A stretch of DNA of 64,000 nt from Byssothecium circinans (Eukaryota; Ascomycota; Dothideomycetes; Pleosporales; Massarinaceae): positions 128,253-192,252 of the forward strand of contig ML976978.1 of NCBI GenBank assembly GCA_010015675.1, given 5' to 3'. The notes beneath the pieces were generated by a model. That model was not told the DNA's origin. It made no database searches and saw nothing but the letters and a program-made list of their open reading frames with translations. The position numbers and the translations under genes are program-made. Each line of letters begins with the position of its first letter. Positions within the stretch are counted from its first letter, which is position 1. Shown here in pieces: positions 22,489-33,728 of the stretch.

Positions 22489-23716
22489 TGGCGCGATGGT
22501 TTTGGAGGAAGGTTTTCATATAATTCCATGATCATCTCCCTTCCGCTTTGAGATTGCTCTGCTGTACATCAAACGACTTTGAGTGTTTGAGGCAATTCAG
22601 GGCCCGAGTAGGCAAAGCGTGAGGCTCCACCTTGCAAGGCATGAAGCGCGTGCGTATGCTGAATGACGGCATGAAATTTGAATGATTCGTTTGGAGCTGC
22701 ACGACTGGCAAGAAGAGCAGCACAACGTGCAGGCAGCAAAGAACGTTCAATGTTTGCACGGTTTGCAGGCCGTCTCATGCTGACTGGTGACTATGATGAT
22801 GGTGACAGGCTTTGCTGGCAATCTATCTGCTACATAGCACCTCGCTCTTTCCGGCGGCCAGCGAGGAACAGGCTAGCGTTCTCCAATTCCGGCAGCTGGA
22901 AATTAGCGCCAAACGGGATCTTCGCGCAGACGGCTCCGATTGGTGCCGAGCAGCCAACCCAAAACGCGGAGTTCAAGCAGGCGCCCTGGAGTATGTACGA
23001 GGGCTTGGAACATCGAGTCCTCCAACCTCAGCCATCCCGCAGGAGAACATCGCGTGTTCACCGTCCATTCTTTACTATTCCTTACCATTCTTGCCGACTG
23101 ACCACCTCTCCTATCCCCACCGTACCCGCCTGCTGTGCGTCTGCATCTCGACGTCGCTCTTTCCGCCGCCGCCCTCCACACGTTGTGCGCCTGCCCGACG
23201 TCCCTCGCGCCTGCCCTCTTTGTTCCGCTCTTGCCGCCGGCGCCACCCTCACTCCGACACCCGTCACCCACCCCGTCCCCATTGAGGCCGCGCGCACAAC
23301 ACACAACACAACAGCACAATAGGAACCCGATAGATATCTACGGGAGAGCCCCATCCGCTGCCCAAACAATTCAATTCGGCATTGTGCGCCTCAAACACGA
23401 CGTGCCCCAGCTGTCATCCCCCCGTCATGCGCAGCGACAGTCTCTAGCATTCGCTCACATCACTCTCCACGACTCCCCAGCCTGTCCTTTCTTCCCCAGT
23501 GGTGCGCAGCGGGCCTGTCACCACCGTCCTCTCTCCCGCTGTCTACCTACACACCTGTGGTATTCTGAGCCCAACTCGATGTTGGTATAGAGCTCAAGTC
23601 ATTCTTTACACCACAGCCGGACTGGACGCGGCCCTCGGAGCGCACTGTACACCTTTTAATATCGTCTACCGTCACTACAAGCCACTACCCTTCTTTCCCG
23701 ACACACCACCTACACC
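22489..23716. other. Intergenic region with long pyrimidine-rich leader
   Basis: From about 23040 to the ATG at 23717 the + strand is C/T-rich (many CCTCxC and TTCCC runs), typical of the promoter and 5' leader of a well expressed filamentous-fungal gene. Open frames here (for example 22678-23322) encode only Arg/Pro/Ser-rich low-complexity peptide and overlap on both strands; none is called. Confidence 0.5.
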
Positions 23717-25636
23717 ATGGGCTGCTGCGGAGACCGCGAAAAGGGCATCACCGTCACCGAGTCGCAGAAGTGGGACTACCTCACCCTCTCCGACTTCAAG
23801 TCGACATCCTGCCTCACCCCGCTCTCCTACGTCTGGTTGTGGATCCTCGTCGTCATCTCGGGCGCCGTCTATGCCGCCGATGCATTCACCGCCGTCAATT
23901 TGCTCGCCTTCAACAAGTGGTCCGGCGAGGTCAAGCCCAAGGTCCCCTTCAACGTCGCCAAATGGATTTTCGCCATCTGCATCATTGTCTCCTACGTTTT
24001 CCTGATCTACCGATGGATCCGCGCCGTTCGCGTCATCCGCTCCGGCAGTGTCGCCGAATGCTACCTGGAGCCGCTTGCTGCCATCTGGCAGAGTATGCGT
24101 CTGACCAAGAGTGGCCAGGGATGGCGCCGTTTCCTCGTCTTTGCCGAGCTCACAAAGTCAAGAAAGGGCGTCGATTATATTGCCATCTTTGTCTACTTCC
24201 AATTCAAGAGTGCGTTGATCATCATCCTCGCCCAAGGCCCAAGGGTCGCGCTCAACGCCATGACCCTCTGGGCTGTCATGCAAGCTCAGCTGATTCCCGT
24301 CGGCAAACACTCGTCCAAGGACCATCCGGCTTTCATCCAGTTCTTTGTCAATATTGAGACCATGACCCAGACGGGAAACCGGAGAGAAACCATCATCTAC
24401 TTCACCATGCTGTTCTCGCTCGTCATTTGGGTCATTGGTGCCCTCTCCCTCTTGCTCTCCCTGCTGTTCTACATCTGCTATCTCTGGCGTCACGTCAGCA
24501 AGAAGTCTGACGGCAGCCTCACCCAGTACTGCCGCAGGAAGATTGAGACCCGTCTCGAGCGTATCGTGAACAAGAAGATCAAGAAGGCGCTCGAGAAGCA
24601 AGACATGAAGCGCCGGAAGGAAGAGGCAGAGGCTACGGGCAAAGGAGATGCGGGACCACGCATGCCGACGCTGCCCAAGCTCGGCGGCGACGATGACGCC
24701 TCATCTGTTTACTCGATGAGTACCGTCACTACCCTTCCTCCTCCGCCCTATTCCTCCAACGCCCCCACCCGCACCAACACTATGAATACGATGGGAACTG
24801 CGAGGTCAGCAGCTATGAAGCCGTCCCTTCCATCGCTAAACGAGAGACCGTTCCCCTCCCGTTCCGATACCCAAGGCACTGCCTTTTCCAACGCAAGCTT
24901 CGGCTCCAACGCTCCTCTGCTCGGCCAAGCCGGCGACATGGGCATGGCTTCTCCTCTGCCTCCCATGCCACCGCTGGACCGGAATGCCGACTACTTCAAC
25001 GGACCTCCTGCCCGTGGACCCACTCCGAACGGCATGGCTGGACGACCGTACTATCCCACATCGCAAGGTCGTGCCTCGCCTGCCCCTTCACGAGGAATGC
25101 CTCCTCTTGACACCCAGTTCAACGGTCGCAACTCGCCCGCCCCCACTCAAGTCAACCCTCCCTTTGCCAACCGCAGGCCAGGAGAATCTCCACTTGCTGG
25201 CCCAACGTTCTCTCCCTATAACAACCGTGGACCTGCAAGAGGCCCTTCGTACGAGATGTCTCCAGTAGACATGACTCCCAACGACTACGCGCCTTCGCCT
25301 TCAAACTACTCTGCGTCCAACAGCCCTGAGGACTACAGGCCGCCTCAGTTGCCCAATGTCCTACGTTCGGGATCTCCAGCCCAACAACCAGCTTCACAAC
25401 AAGCTCCCCGAGCAGGCACCGCCCCACCATCAAATCCTCGCGCTGGAGTGCCGGCCACACTACAGGCGGCCACGCAACGACGTGAGGCTTCACAGCCTCT
25501 ACCATACCGAGGACCCGGGATGCCTCAACAGCGCAGCGCCACTGCACCATTGAGGCAGCCTGGATATGGCCCAGCTCCCACAGACAGGAGTGGCACGCCT
25601 CCCCGACAGGGATACAGTGGCTACAATGGCTACTAG
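23717..25636 (+). CDS. KCH1: Kch1/Prm6-like membrane protein (fungal low-affinity K+ import family)
   Basis: A single-exon 639-residue protein. The N-terminal half has about four hydrophobic segments (roughly residues 37-65, 78-98, 155-185 and 230-260) and matches the family of yeast Kch1 and Prm6 (DAFTAVNLLAFNKWSGEVKP, VPFNVAKWIFAICIIVSY, ALNAMTLWAVMQA). Yeast Kch1 and Prm6 act at the plasma membrane in low-affinity K+ influx that supports Ca2+ entry during pheromone response. A helical, highly charged stretch follows (KKIKKALEKQDMKRRKEE), and the C-terminal half is a long disordered Pro/Ser/Asn-rich tail with many RxxSP and GPxP motifs, much longer than in yeast but usual in Pezizomycotina. 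The ATG at 23717 has a good context (ACACCATGG), with MGCC at the start, a possible N-myristoylation and palmitoylation site. Transport activity is inferred from the family. Confidence 0.85.
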   Translation: MGCCGDREKGITVTESQKWDYLTLSDFKSTSCLTPLSYVWLWILVVISGAVYAADAFTAVNLLAFNKWSGEVKPKVPFNVAKWIFAICIIVSYVFLIYRWIRAVRVIRSGSVAECYLEPLAAIWQSMRLTKSGQGWRRFLVFAELTKSRKGVDYIAIFVYFQFKSALIIILAQGPRVALNAMTLWAVMQAQLIPVGKHSSKDHPAFIQFFVNIETMTQTGNRRETIIYFTMLFSLVIWVIGALSLLLSLLFYICYLWRHVSKKSDGSLTQYCRRKIETRLERIVNKKIKKALEKQDMKRRKEEAEATGKGDAGPRMPTLPKLGGDDDASSVYSMSTVTTLPPPPYSSNAPTRTNTMNTMGTARSAAMKPSLPSLNERPFPSRSDTQGTAFSNASFGSNAPLLGQAGDMGMASPLPPMPPLDRNADYFNGPPARGPTPNGMAGRPYYPTSQGRASPAPSRGMPPLDTQFNGRNSPAPTQVNPPFANRRPGESPLAGPTFSPYNNRGPARGPSYEMSPVDMTPNDYAPSPSNYSASNSPEDYRPPQLPNVLRSGSPAQQPASQQAPRAGTAPPSNPRAGVPATLQAATQRREASQPLPYRGPGMPQQRSATAPLRQPGYGPAPTDRSGTPPRQGYSGYNGY

Positions 25637-26410
25637 ACACAACACCATACTATTTCCTTGTAACATCTTCATCACCACATTCATGCATTCTACGGCGTTC
25701 ACTTCTGATCCTGTTTTGTTGGACACAGAGCATGCATCCCCTCTTTTCCCATACACATTTTTCCTTTCCTTCGTTAGGAACACGCACCCGCTTGCGACGA
25801 ACACGCTCCCTCATAAACGAATCACAGCTTCAAGGCTGGCATACGATATGAGAGGGTTCGACGACGACGACTTATTGACAGCGCCACTCCTCACCTCACT
25901 TTGAGAGATACCCTTCCGCCGCTGGTCCCGAGCGTCTGATACTTTCAATTCACTCTTACCCATTATGAAGGAGGTGGTTGGAGGCCTTTTTTCCTATCTT
26001 TTGAACAAATGAGTGGGAGGGGATATGAGTGGGATTTATACGAATTTTGACGGATGGCGAGTAAGATGGTCTTGCTCGACATCATCTGGAGAGGGCATGT
26101 GAAGTGGGGGTGGAGCCTTCTCTTGTACGATAGTACTGCATCTTTGCATGACGTGAGATGGGGAATTGACTTGTAAAATCTCAAGGCTTGCACATCTTTT
26201 TTCTGAGTGTGCATTTGTGACTTCATGAGCGGCTTGACAGAGATGAATTGGCGAACTGTCGAAGGTCTTACACATGCGAGCAAAAGCTAGGCGGTAACAT
26301 ATCCCGCCATCGAGCCGAGATAGATTACCGTACCTTACCTCTCGGCTCATTCACCGAACCGCAACCTCCATGACGACCGCACCTTGGTCATCCCACGACA
26401 GCGCCGTGTA
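25637..26410. other. Intergenic region, 3' flank of the Kch1-like gene
   Basis: About 770 bp with no supported gene. It contains the probable 3' untranslated region of the preceding gene and ends at the TA that borders the Tc1-like element. Confidence 0.5.
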
Positions 26411-26493
26411 CAGTAATGCGTCAAAAGTTCGTTCCGCTAAGCGAGAAACACCAAAACGCGTGAACGCGTCAACACCTTCAACCCACCACCACA

Positions 26494-27545
26494 ATGCCTC
26501 AACCACGTCGGTTTGGTACAGAAATCTCTGGAAATGCCCGTAAAAGGCCAAATACTACTCCCCTCAAGCGTGAGCAAATCATTGCTAAGTGGCAAGCTGG
26601 GTGTACGACGGGAGAGCTAGCTAATAAGTTTAGCCGCACCACGCGTGGGATACGCAAAATCATCCACCGATTTTCACAGCACCACACTACTAAGGATTTG
26701 CCTCGCTCTGGCCGTCCAAAATACCTCTNNNNNNNNNNNNNNNNNNNNNNNNNNNNNNNNNNNNNNNNNNNNNNNNNNNNNNNNNNNNNNNNNNNNNNNN
26801 NNNNNNNNNNNNNNNNNNNNNNNNNNNNNNNNNNNNNNNNNNNNNNNNNNNNNNNNNNNNNNNNNNNNNNNNNNNNNNNNNNNNNNNNNNNNNNNNNNNN
26901 NNNNNNNNNNNNNNNNNNNNNNNNNNNNNNNNNNNNNNNNNNNNNNNNNNNNNNNNNNNNNNNNNNNNNNNNNNNNNNNNNNNATATCCTGACGAGAGAT
27001 GGAGTCACAAGATGGTTACTAAGTATACTAAGAGCCGTCCTCCTCAACAAATGGTGTAGGCAGAGGTGTGGCTTACTTAAAGGGGTGGTGTACGGAGGAG
27101 TGAATTAGTGATCATGAAAAGAGACCCACAAGCCGCCCACTGAGGATATACGACCCAGAGCTATTTAGAGGCTTTAGAGGAGGGCTTATTGCCCTATTAC
27201 CAACCAGGAGAGGTCTTCATGCAGGATAACGCTCCTATCCATACGTCGGGGGCAGCAAAGGATTTCTTGGAGAGACACGGCATTTGGGTCACTGAGTGGC
27301 CACCCTATTCACCTGACCTTAACCCAATCGAGCACCTTTGGTGGAGGCTTAAAAGGATTATGTATACTGAGTTTCCTCAATTCAATAACTACTCAAGAGC
27401 CCAAGACCATTGGGATGAGTTTTGTGAGGCTTTGAAGGAGGCATGGCGGAGGATACCGAGCGCGCTCATCAAGCGACTCATCCTTAGCATGCCCAGTCGA
27501 ATCGCGGCCTGCAGGCGGGCAAAAGGCTATCAAACAAAATACTGA
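26494..27545 (+). pseudogene. Tc1-like DDE transposase, frameshifted
   Basis: The N-terminus has the paired helix-turn-helix expected of Tc1 transposases (KREQIIAKWQAGCTTGELAN, then RTTRGIRKIIHRF). The middle is hidden by the N gap at 26729-26983. The C-terminal catalytic part is clear: FMQDNAPIH carries the second catalytic Asp and WPPYSPDLNPIEHLWWRLKR the final acidic residue, about 34-36 residues later. Between them the gene is broken. The first frame ends at 27106-27108, and the downstream frame contains a TGA near 27149 in place of a sense codon (context RDPQAAH-stop-GYTTQSYLEAL). A shift near 27070-27095 is needed to join the two. It therefore cannot make a full transposase, unless assembly errors next to the gap explain the breaks. 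Starting ATG at 26494. Confidence 0.85.
26729..26983. other. Assembly gap, 255 Ns
   Basis: A run of Ns inside the Tc1-like transposase, hiding about 85 codons that would include the first catalytic Asp region. Confidence 0.99.
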
Positions 27546-27682
27546 GTATTTATCTACTACTACACCAAATATATCACCTGTATACGATTGCGCTCTATAT
27601 ATATAGCCTCAATTTGGATGGGCGTTGGGTCGCGTTTTGGTGATTTTCGCTTAGCGCGGAACGAACTTTTGACCTAGTACTG

Positions 27683-30153
27683 TATAAGCAATCGGTCAGA
27701 TCTGAATCAGGACACTAGGAGGGATAGTTGAACTGTCTTTTACTCCCAACTACTCCTCTACCTCCAACGTCGTAAGTCATTATGGCACTATCGTACAGAC
27801 ACACGTGCACAGTACAGTCCACCTGGGCATTTCAAAGAACAAAGAATCAAGGAACAGAGAACAGAGAATAAAGAAATGTAAGACCAGGCAGTATATTAAA
27901 GACGTCGTTGTAGAGACAGTGCGGGGACAAAGAGGTCGGTGTATCATTGCTTGTTTGGGCTCGCGGTCTTGGATGGTTTGAGTGAGGAAGTTCTTCGCTC
28001 TGGCTGGCTGGCTGGCTTTTAGATGGATTGTTTGGTGGTGCGGTCTTGAGACTTGGGTGCGGTGTGTGCTGTGTGGGGGAGAGAAGAAGGAAGAGAGGAG
28101 AAGGGATGTACATCAACTAGGCATCTACGCTGAAGTGGGGTTTGGTTGTGAGTAGGGATAGGTGGATATTTCAGATTCCTGCTACGTAGGTATAATTGCA
28201 GCAAAAAATATTTCATATACCATACCACAACACCCATCAGTCCACGCTCCTCTCCCTCCTTAAGCCACTTTACCACGTACTCTACTAAGTTATCAATCCG
28301 CCATGGCGCTCCACCGCTGCAACTTCCAGCACCTCGTCCCCTTAAATAAGCTGTAGACATATAATTAAGGACGCTACCTAAACCATCGTTACTCTTCCAC
28401 ATACTCGCCCGTGTCTAACCCGATCTCCATAACCTCCGTTACTGCGAACACTTGCTTAGCAGCGTTCACTAGCAAGGCCCTGCCTTATCACTCCCCCCGC
28501 CTTTCCCTTAGGGATTGACATAAACACTATACACATATATACATACGCATACGCGCGTACACACACGCGCACACATACACGCACATACACGCTATTCCGC
28601 CATTCACCCACCCACCCACCTAATCATCCCGTCCTTGCAAAACTATAGCAATGTTCCCCGCCCCTCATCGTCCTCCTCAGCGCTCTGCTCTCCACAAACG
28701 GCAGTGGCCACCTCAATCTAAACGAGTATCTGTATTTCATAAACGCGACGCGACAAAGGGGGGGTGGCTAGATAATAAGGATAAGAAGCAGAGCAAGTAT
28801 TTTAAAGAGGTACGTTCTTTTCTTTTCTCACTTATTTTTTCTTCCGTGTGGATTTCTTCAGCTGTGACCAAACCCTGACGGCGTCACGGTTTGGACCTTT
28901 TTTCCGCGTTGGAACCTGAAACTTTAGTGCTACTAGCAAAACCACCTCTTACGTGCTGTTATACTTAGCTAACTTTGGCATCTTTAGCGTGTAAAATATT
29001 TAGATATCTAGTTCCCGAGGTCCTAAAGATGTTAGTCTCCGGCATGGAATTTAAGTGCTTGTGTAGGTGGTAGAAGGAGGCTTGTAAAAGGTAGATAGTA
29101 GGGCAAGGGAGACGGGATGAAGTAGAGTGAAGTAGGGCGTATTAGGTTCATTAGAGAGGTAGATTGTAGGGAAGTAGGAGCGAAGGGGTGGGCTAGATAG
29201 GATGGAGATGTGTTCACTTTTCTAAGGGGAGCATGGAAGCATGCATTGTCTGTGAAAGTGAATTACTAAGAAGTATTAGTGATCGCCGAAAGGACTTTTG
29301 TGGTGTAGACTTGTGTACTTGTTGACTATACAGTGTTGTGTTCGCAGTATATAGGAGGTCTTTGGGGTAGTATGGAGAGGGGGGGGATAGAGAGAGGGGA
29401 TAGAGAGAATTGGTTTATAAAACTAAGTCGTACAATTGCTGTCGTAATAAAGGCGGCCACAAGCACCATTTCTGTCAAGGATGATATACATCAATCTAGA
29501 GACCTAGCTCGACAAGAACGCTTTATTATACAGTCTAGAAATTCATCCTACGGTAGAAAGACAGGCTTATTTGTACATTAAATTGTCTATAATAGGATTT
29601 ATCCCCCACTCTTCTACAGGGTAATAGAAGTCAACATTTTGATATGTTTATGGCACGGACCTTAAATATAATTATCTACAATGATTACTTTTATTACATA
29701 CCATTTAACGTAACTAATTACTTAGTCATAGCAATACCGCCAATCTTACGGGGGCGAGAATGCGGACGGTCTTGCCTATCTCGATCGGCTCTGCAGTCCA
29801 TGCGCACCAGCGACAAAATCTCATTACGCCCATCATCTCATCTCTGGCAGGTGTTAAAAGAACTTTGCTAGAAATATGAGACCTACGGCGCACGTTAACC
29901 GGCTCCCACGGCCTCTAAATTGCTTGACAGTGACGGCGTCAAACCCGAGAGAATGACCGAGATCGCTTCCGCCTTGATGTAGGAGTGGCAGTGTGGCCTC
30001 CGTAGTATATGCGTTGAAGAGGCACATCTCTTGCCAACAGATGAAAGATAAAGGAGGTATATCAGGCATATAGTCATGACTGAGTCAGGCAGTCAGCTTC
30101 TTGCACTTAGAGAAATTCGAACTCTTTAAGCATTCTTAAGCACTTTTTGCGTC
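27683..30153. other. Intergenic region with one simple-sequence tract
   Basis: About 2.5 kb without a supported gene. A 75-codon frame at 28651-28878 is followed inside its own 3' part by a GTACGT...TTCAG intron-like stretch (28810-28861), so a tiny spliced gene is conceivable, but nothing in it is recognisable. 28528-28592 is an alternating purine-pyrimidine run. The segment 28920-29750 is moderately AT-rich with no domain. Confidence 0.45.
28528..28592. repeat. 65 bp perfect alternating purine-pyrimidine tract
   Basis: Every base from 28528 to 28592 alternates purine and pyrimidine, mixing CA, TA and CG steps (for example ATACGCGCGTACACACACGC). This is a simple-sequence tract with Z-DNA-forming potential under supercoiling; function unknown. 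Confidence 0.8.
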
Positions 30154-31811
30154 ATGCTCGATATCAACATTTTCACATCTGCGGTTATGACTCGCATGTC
30201 ATTTTGGAGCGTGGTCGCTTCATGTCTTCTTCCTATCTTCATCTTCAGAAGATGGAAAACATATAAGAGCCAAATGCGTGGGCCACCGTCGCCTCGATCC
30301 ATTTCGCGCATGGCGTTCATCGACCACGCAATTGGCCTATGGAAACGCAGAGTGCACTATTTCTCCGATATCGGGTACGTTCAACGTGATGGTGCATTTT
30401 TAAAACAACAATTCGCTAACAGCAGCAGCATAGCAAGACGAGAACCGGTCATCGAAATCACAGTACTCGGCACCCCAGTCTACATCATCGGCTCAGCGAA
30501 GATACATACAACGCCAACCGCGAGTCATTTCCTCGCGCTCGTTTTTTGCAACATTCGTTTGTTCCCTTGTCGGCTACAGTGAGTGGTCTCTGCGCAACTT
30601 CGAAGCCAATCATGGGATCGACTCGCCGGGTGACTCTTCGCTTTTAGAAGGCGTCAGGACTACCAAGAGAATTCTTAATTCAAAATTGGGGACGGATATG
30701 AATCACAAAGCCGCCAGGCTTACTAGCAAGCGGTTTCGCGAGCTAGGTACAAAAGAAACGAGTATTGGCCTGGAAGTTGATCTTTTTGGGTGGGTCAAAC
30801 ACGAGGTAATGCGCTTGGTCAGTGAGAGCGCTTATGGACCTGACAATCCCTTTTGGGATCCCGAGGTTGAGTCCGCCTTCTGGTACGTTCCCATGCTCCC
30901 GAGTGCTTCGACTATACCTAACACGGCAATCTTCAGGGAGTTTGAGGGAAGCACTATTGCGTTTTGCTTCACCAATTTCCTTCCCAAATGGATGGTCCCC
31001 GGCTTAGTCAATGGCATACATGGTCGTGAAGTCGTTGTAAAAGCCCTCGACAAATATCTGCACACCGGTCATCTTGTCCAAGGATCGCCCGTCGTAAACG
31101 CGCATTATCTGCTTTTTAAAGCTGGTCTTGATGAAAGAGATGTAGCACGATTTGAAGCAGCGAATACCCTTGGTACCTTTGGAAACACGGTGCCAATTGC
31201 GTTCTGGTTGTTGTATCACATTTACTCCAATGTGGAGTTGCTAGCGGACATTCGCGCGTAGATCTCTGCAATTACTTCCACTGAAGAAAACGAAGATGGA
31301 ACCATGACAAAGAATGATTGATCTACAAAAACTACCCACCGCGACTGTCTTCTTTTCAGCTGTTGAAGAAGTCTCACGTCACAGAGCCACGGGTATGGGT
31401 GTTCGCGTCGTCACTGAAGATACCATCGTTAGTGAAGGCTCGAACAGCTACCATCTCAAGAAAAACGGATGGATCGTCATCGCCAACCGTGCCCTCCATA
31501 CCGATAGAGACGTGTGGGGTGATACCGCAGAATCGTTTGTCCCGGGTCGTTTCTTGGGCAAAACACCGCACATTTCGTTCCGGGGTTTCGGGAATGGGGC
31601 GAGCGCGTGTTGCGGGAAGAATTTTGCAACCTACCTTATCGCGACGTTTGTGGCGCTCATGGTCATGCGCTTTGATATGGAGCCTGTTGATGGGATATGG
31701 AGAGAGCCCGAGCAGGATGGCCGGATGTTGGCGGCGCAGGTGGCGGGGCCGGTGAAGAGTCCCATGGTTAAGATGGTGGCTAGAGAAGATTTGAGCAAAG
31801 TTGTCTGGTAA
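30154..31811 (+). pseudogene. Cytochrome P450 pseudogene (CYP7/CYP8-like fungal type)
   Basis: Three consecutive pieces in three different frames make up one P450. Piece 1 (30154-30582) has an N-terminal membrane anchor (FWSVVASCLLPIFIFRR) and the Pro-rich hinge GPPSPRS. Piece 2 (30540-31258) covers the central helices. Piece 3 (31314-31811) carries a weak ExxR (EVSR), a PGRF segment and the haem loop FRGFGNGASACCGKNFA with its Cys ligand; the usual Pro after Cys is replaced by Cys. Breaks: a frameshift at or near a T6 run (30542-30547), a TAG at 31259-31261 where CAG would be natural (a C-to-T change at CpA, as RIP makes), and a second shift between 31262 and 31340. No GT-AG intron repairs all of them. 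The two P450s and the efflux transporter in this interval may once have formed a metabolic locus. Confidence 0.8.
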
Positions 31812-32123
31812 TTCGGGTTCTAGGGTTTCGGCGTAGAAGATCTGTGCGCGAGGTCGTTAGGAACGATTTCTTTTCTTTTTACTTCCTGGTCGTAGTTACA
31901 AATGTTCCCCAAATTGTTATTGATTATATTGTTAAAGTAAGCGAAGTCCCATATTTACTCATGAAATCCAATTCCCATTCATCGTCGCGCCATCAAATCC
32001 CGCCTCCATTACAAGTTCCACCCCCCGGTGTGGGACGTTTGAACTGATTCAAAGACCTTCTTTGACGGAGTTCTCCAAAGTATTCTCAACGTCTTTCCTC
32101 TTCTCCTCCACGTCAAGTCCATA
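31812..32123. other. Short intergenic region between convergent pseudogenes
   Basis: About 310 bp of moderately AT-rich sequence; nothing recognisable. Confidence 0.5.
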
Positions 32124-33479
32124 TTACGTCTCAAGGTTTGAACGAAGCTCGATTCGTTTTTCGAGTGCGACTGCAATAAACCCAGACGCCCCAAAAGCCA
32201 TGGCGGCAAACCAAACAACTACCAGCGCATCCAAGTAGACTCCGAGAACCTGAGTTCGTGTTTCCGCAGGCAGGGAATGCACAAATGATCCGATAGCCAG
32301 TTGATAGGCGCGACCCCCTTCTAGCGACCCTCTAACCACCGGATCAGTTATCTTGAATGCATTGCGGTCAAAGCAATTGTTGAAAATAATCCCAGGAATA
32401 GTGATGCCCCAAACGTATCCAAAGCTGCGCAAGAACGAATATACCCCAGTGGCGGCGGCAACATCTTCTTCGGATAAAGAGGCCAAAACAGCTGGGAGTG
32501 TGGTGGGTAGGATCATCGCTCTTCCGGCAGCATCGATTATTTGAAAGGTGGCCCATACCCCAGCATGAGTATCAGTCTTTAGCAGCGCATTGAGACCTGG
32601 ACCGAGAGTGCTGAGTACGAAGCCGATGAGGTGGAGTCTCCGATAACGTCCAGTTTTAGCTAGAATGGTGCCAGCGACTGCAGAGCCCGGAATCAGAAAG
32701 AACATGAATGGCATGAAGTCGATACCAGTTCGCATGAGAGACGTCCCTCGCACTGCCATGAAGTAAACCGGCCAGAAGAAACACACCCACTGTAAAGCCA
32801 TGGATGTGACAAAAATCATGTAGAAGGCCGCGGAAGATGTTCGGTTCGCGAATACTCGAGGTGGAACGCAAGGATTCTTGCACTTTGTTTCGTAGAGATG
32901 AAACCCAGCCCATCCAACAGCTCCGATCACGAGCGGTGTAATGATCCGCCACGAGGACCAAGGATATACTGTCCCACCAAAGACCAGACCCAGAAGTATC
33001 GCGCAAATGGAACCGATGAAGATGAGGTTTCCGGTCCAGTCGATCTTGGTGAGGAAGTGCGCCCAGGTGACTTTATGGTGACGGATTCGAAGATAAAAGA
33101 CCAGTATCGGCAGAACCAGCGCACATATCGGGAGGTTGATGTAGAAGCACCATCTCCAGTCCTTCTCCGCCAGCGCGCCTCCGACAATAGGACCAACTAT
33201 AGCACCGAGTGCTGACACTGAGAGAACAATACCCAGGTAAGTGCCTCGTTCTTTCAAGGGCACCAAATCGCAGACGATCAGCTCAACCATCAACATGACC
33301 CCACCGGATCCGAGCCCTTGCACTGTGCGTCCAGCTATCATGGTCGTTGTATCTCTAGCTCCATCTGCTATACCGCTCCCCAAAGCGAAGATCATCACAG
33401 TCGCAATTATCGGCCACCGGCGTCCAAAGGTGTCGCTGGAGTTGCGGCCATCGCGAGTGGATGGAGGGCCAAGGGCCAA
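32124..33479 (-). pseudogene. DHA14-type MFS drug:H+ antiporter, C-terminal part (gene split by insertion)
   Basis: On the minus strand this frame continues an MFS efflux pump from the loop after helix 2 onward: TFGRRWPII (the family's loop 2-3 GRR/K motif), then GRTVQGLGSGGVMLM and LSVSALGAIVGPIVGGAL (motif C, an antiporter signature), then DWRWCFYINLP and further helices to a soluble tail. The sequence upstream of TFGRRW (ALGPPSTRDGRNSSD) does not belong to the family. The missing helices 1 and 2 are found on the same strand at 36057-36503, ending at exactly the same TFG position. The frame is otherwise intact, so disruption by insertion seems recent relative to the neighbouring P450 pseudogene. 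Normal members have 14 helices and 530-600 residues and export drugs or fungal metabolites. Confidence 0.85.
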
Positions 33480-33728
33480 GTTTGTAGCAGTTATTACTAA
33501 TAGCTAGCTTTACACAAGTTTAGTTACGTAGTTAGGTTATATATAGCGTATAAATTTAAGCTCTTACCTATCTTTCTTCTTCCTTCTTTATCTACACCTT
33601 ATATACTCTTATTATAGCTTCCCCTTTTAATATAAAGAATCTTTTAGCTATACCTATCCCTTATCTAAAGTATAGCTTCTTTAAAAGTATCTAGCCCCTT
33701 CCTTTAGTAACTAAGTAAAAGCTCTATA
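33480..33728. other. AT-rich transposon relic, left of the Fot1-like element
   Basis: About 250 bp of TpA-rich RIP-like sequence between the split transporter gene and the Fot1-like element. No domain is identifiable; it is probably the host element into whose TA the Fot1-like element inserted. Confidence 0.5.

Larger units (their letters stand above)
26411..27682 (+). mobile_element. Tc1/mariner-superfamily transposon with 50-52 bp terminal inverted repeats
   Basis: The left end (26411-26460) and the right end (27631-27682) are inverted repeats sharing CAGTA, GTCAAAAGTTCGTTCCGC, TAAGCGA and CACCAAAACGCG, with a 2 bp indel. TA dinucleotides flank both ends (26409-26410 and 27683-27684), the target duplication of this superfamily. 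The length of 1272 bp, of which 255 are Ns, fits Tc1-type elements of about 1.3 kb. Composition is ordinary, so it escaped heavy RIP and is probably younger than the elements at 1-12 kb. Confidence 0.9.

Noticed and set aside
22678..23322. 214-codon frame upstream of the Kch1-like gene
   Set aside because: Low-complexity Arg/Pro/Ser content from a pyrimidine-rich leader, overlapped by other frames on both strands, with no family resemblance.
28651..28878. Small 75-codon gene with a possible intron
   Set aside because: Only one plausible splice pair and no similarity; too little to call a gene, so it is noted in the intergenic entry instead.
30154..31811. An intact P450 whose breaks are all introns
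   Set aside because: No GT-AG pairs of fungal size join the three frames without losing conserved residues, and the TAG at 31259 lies in otherwise conserved helix sequence.
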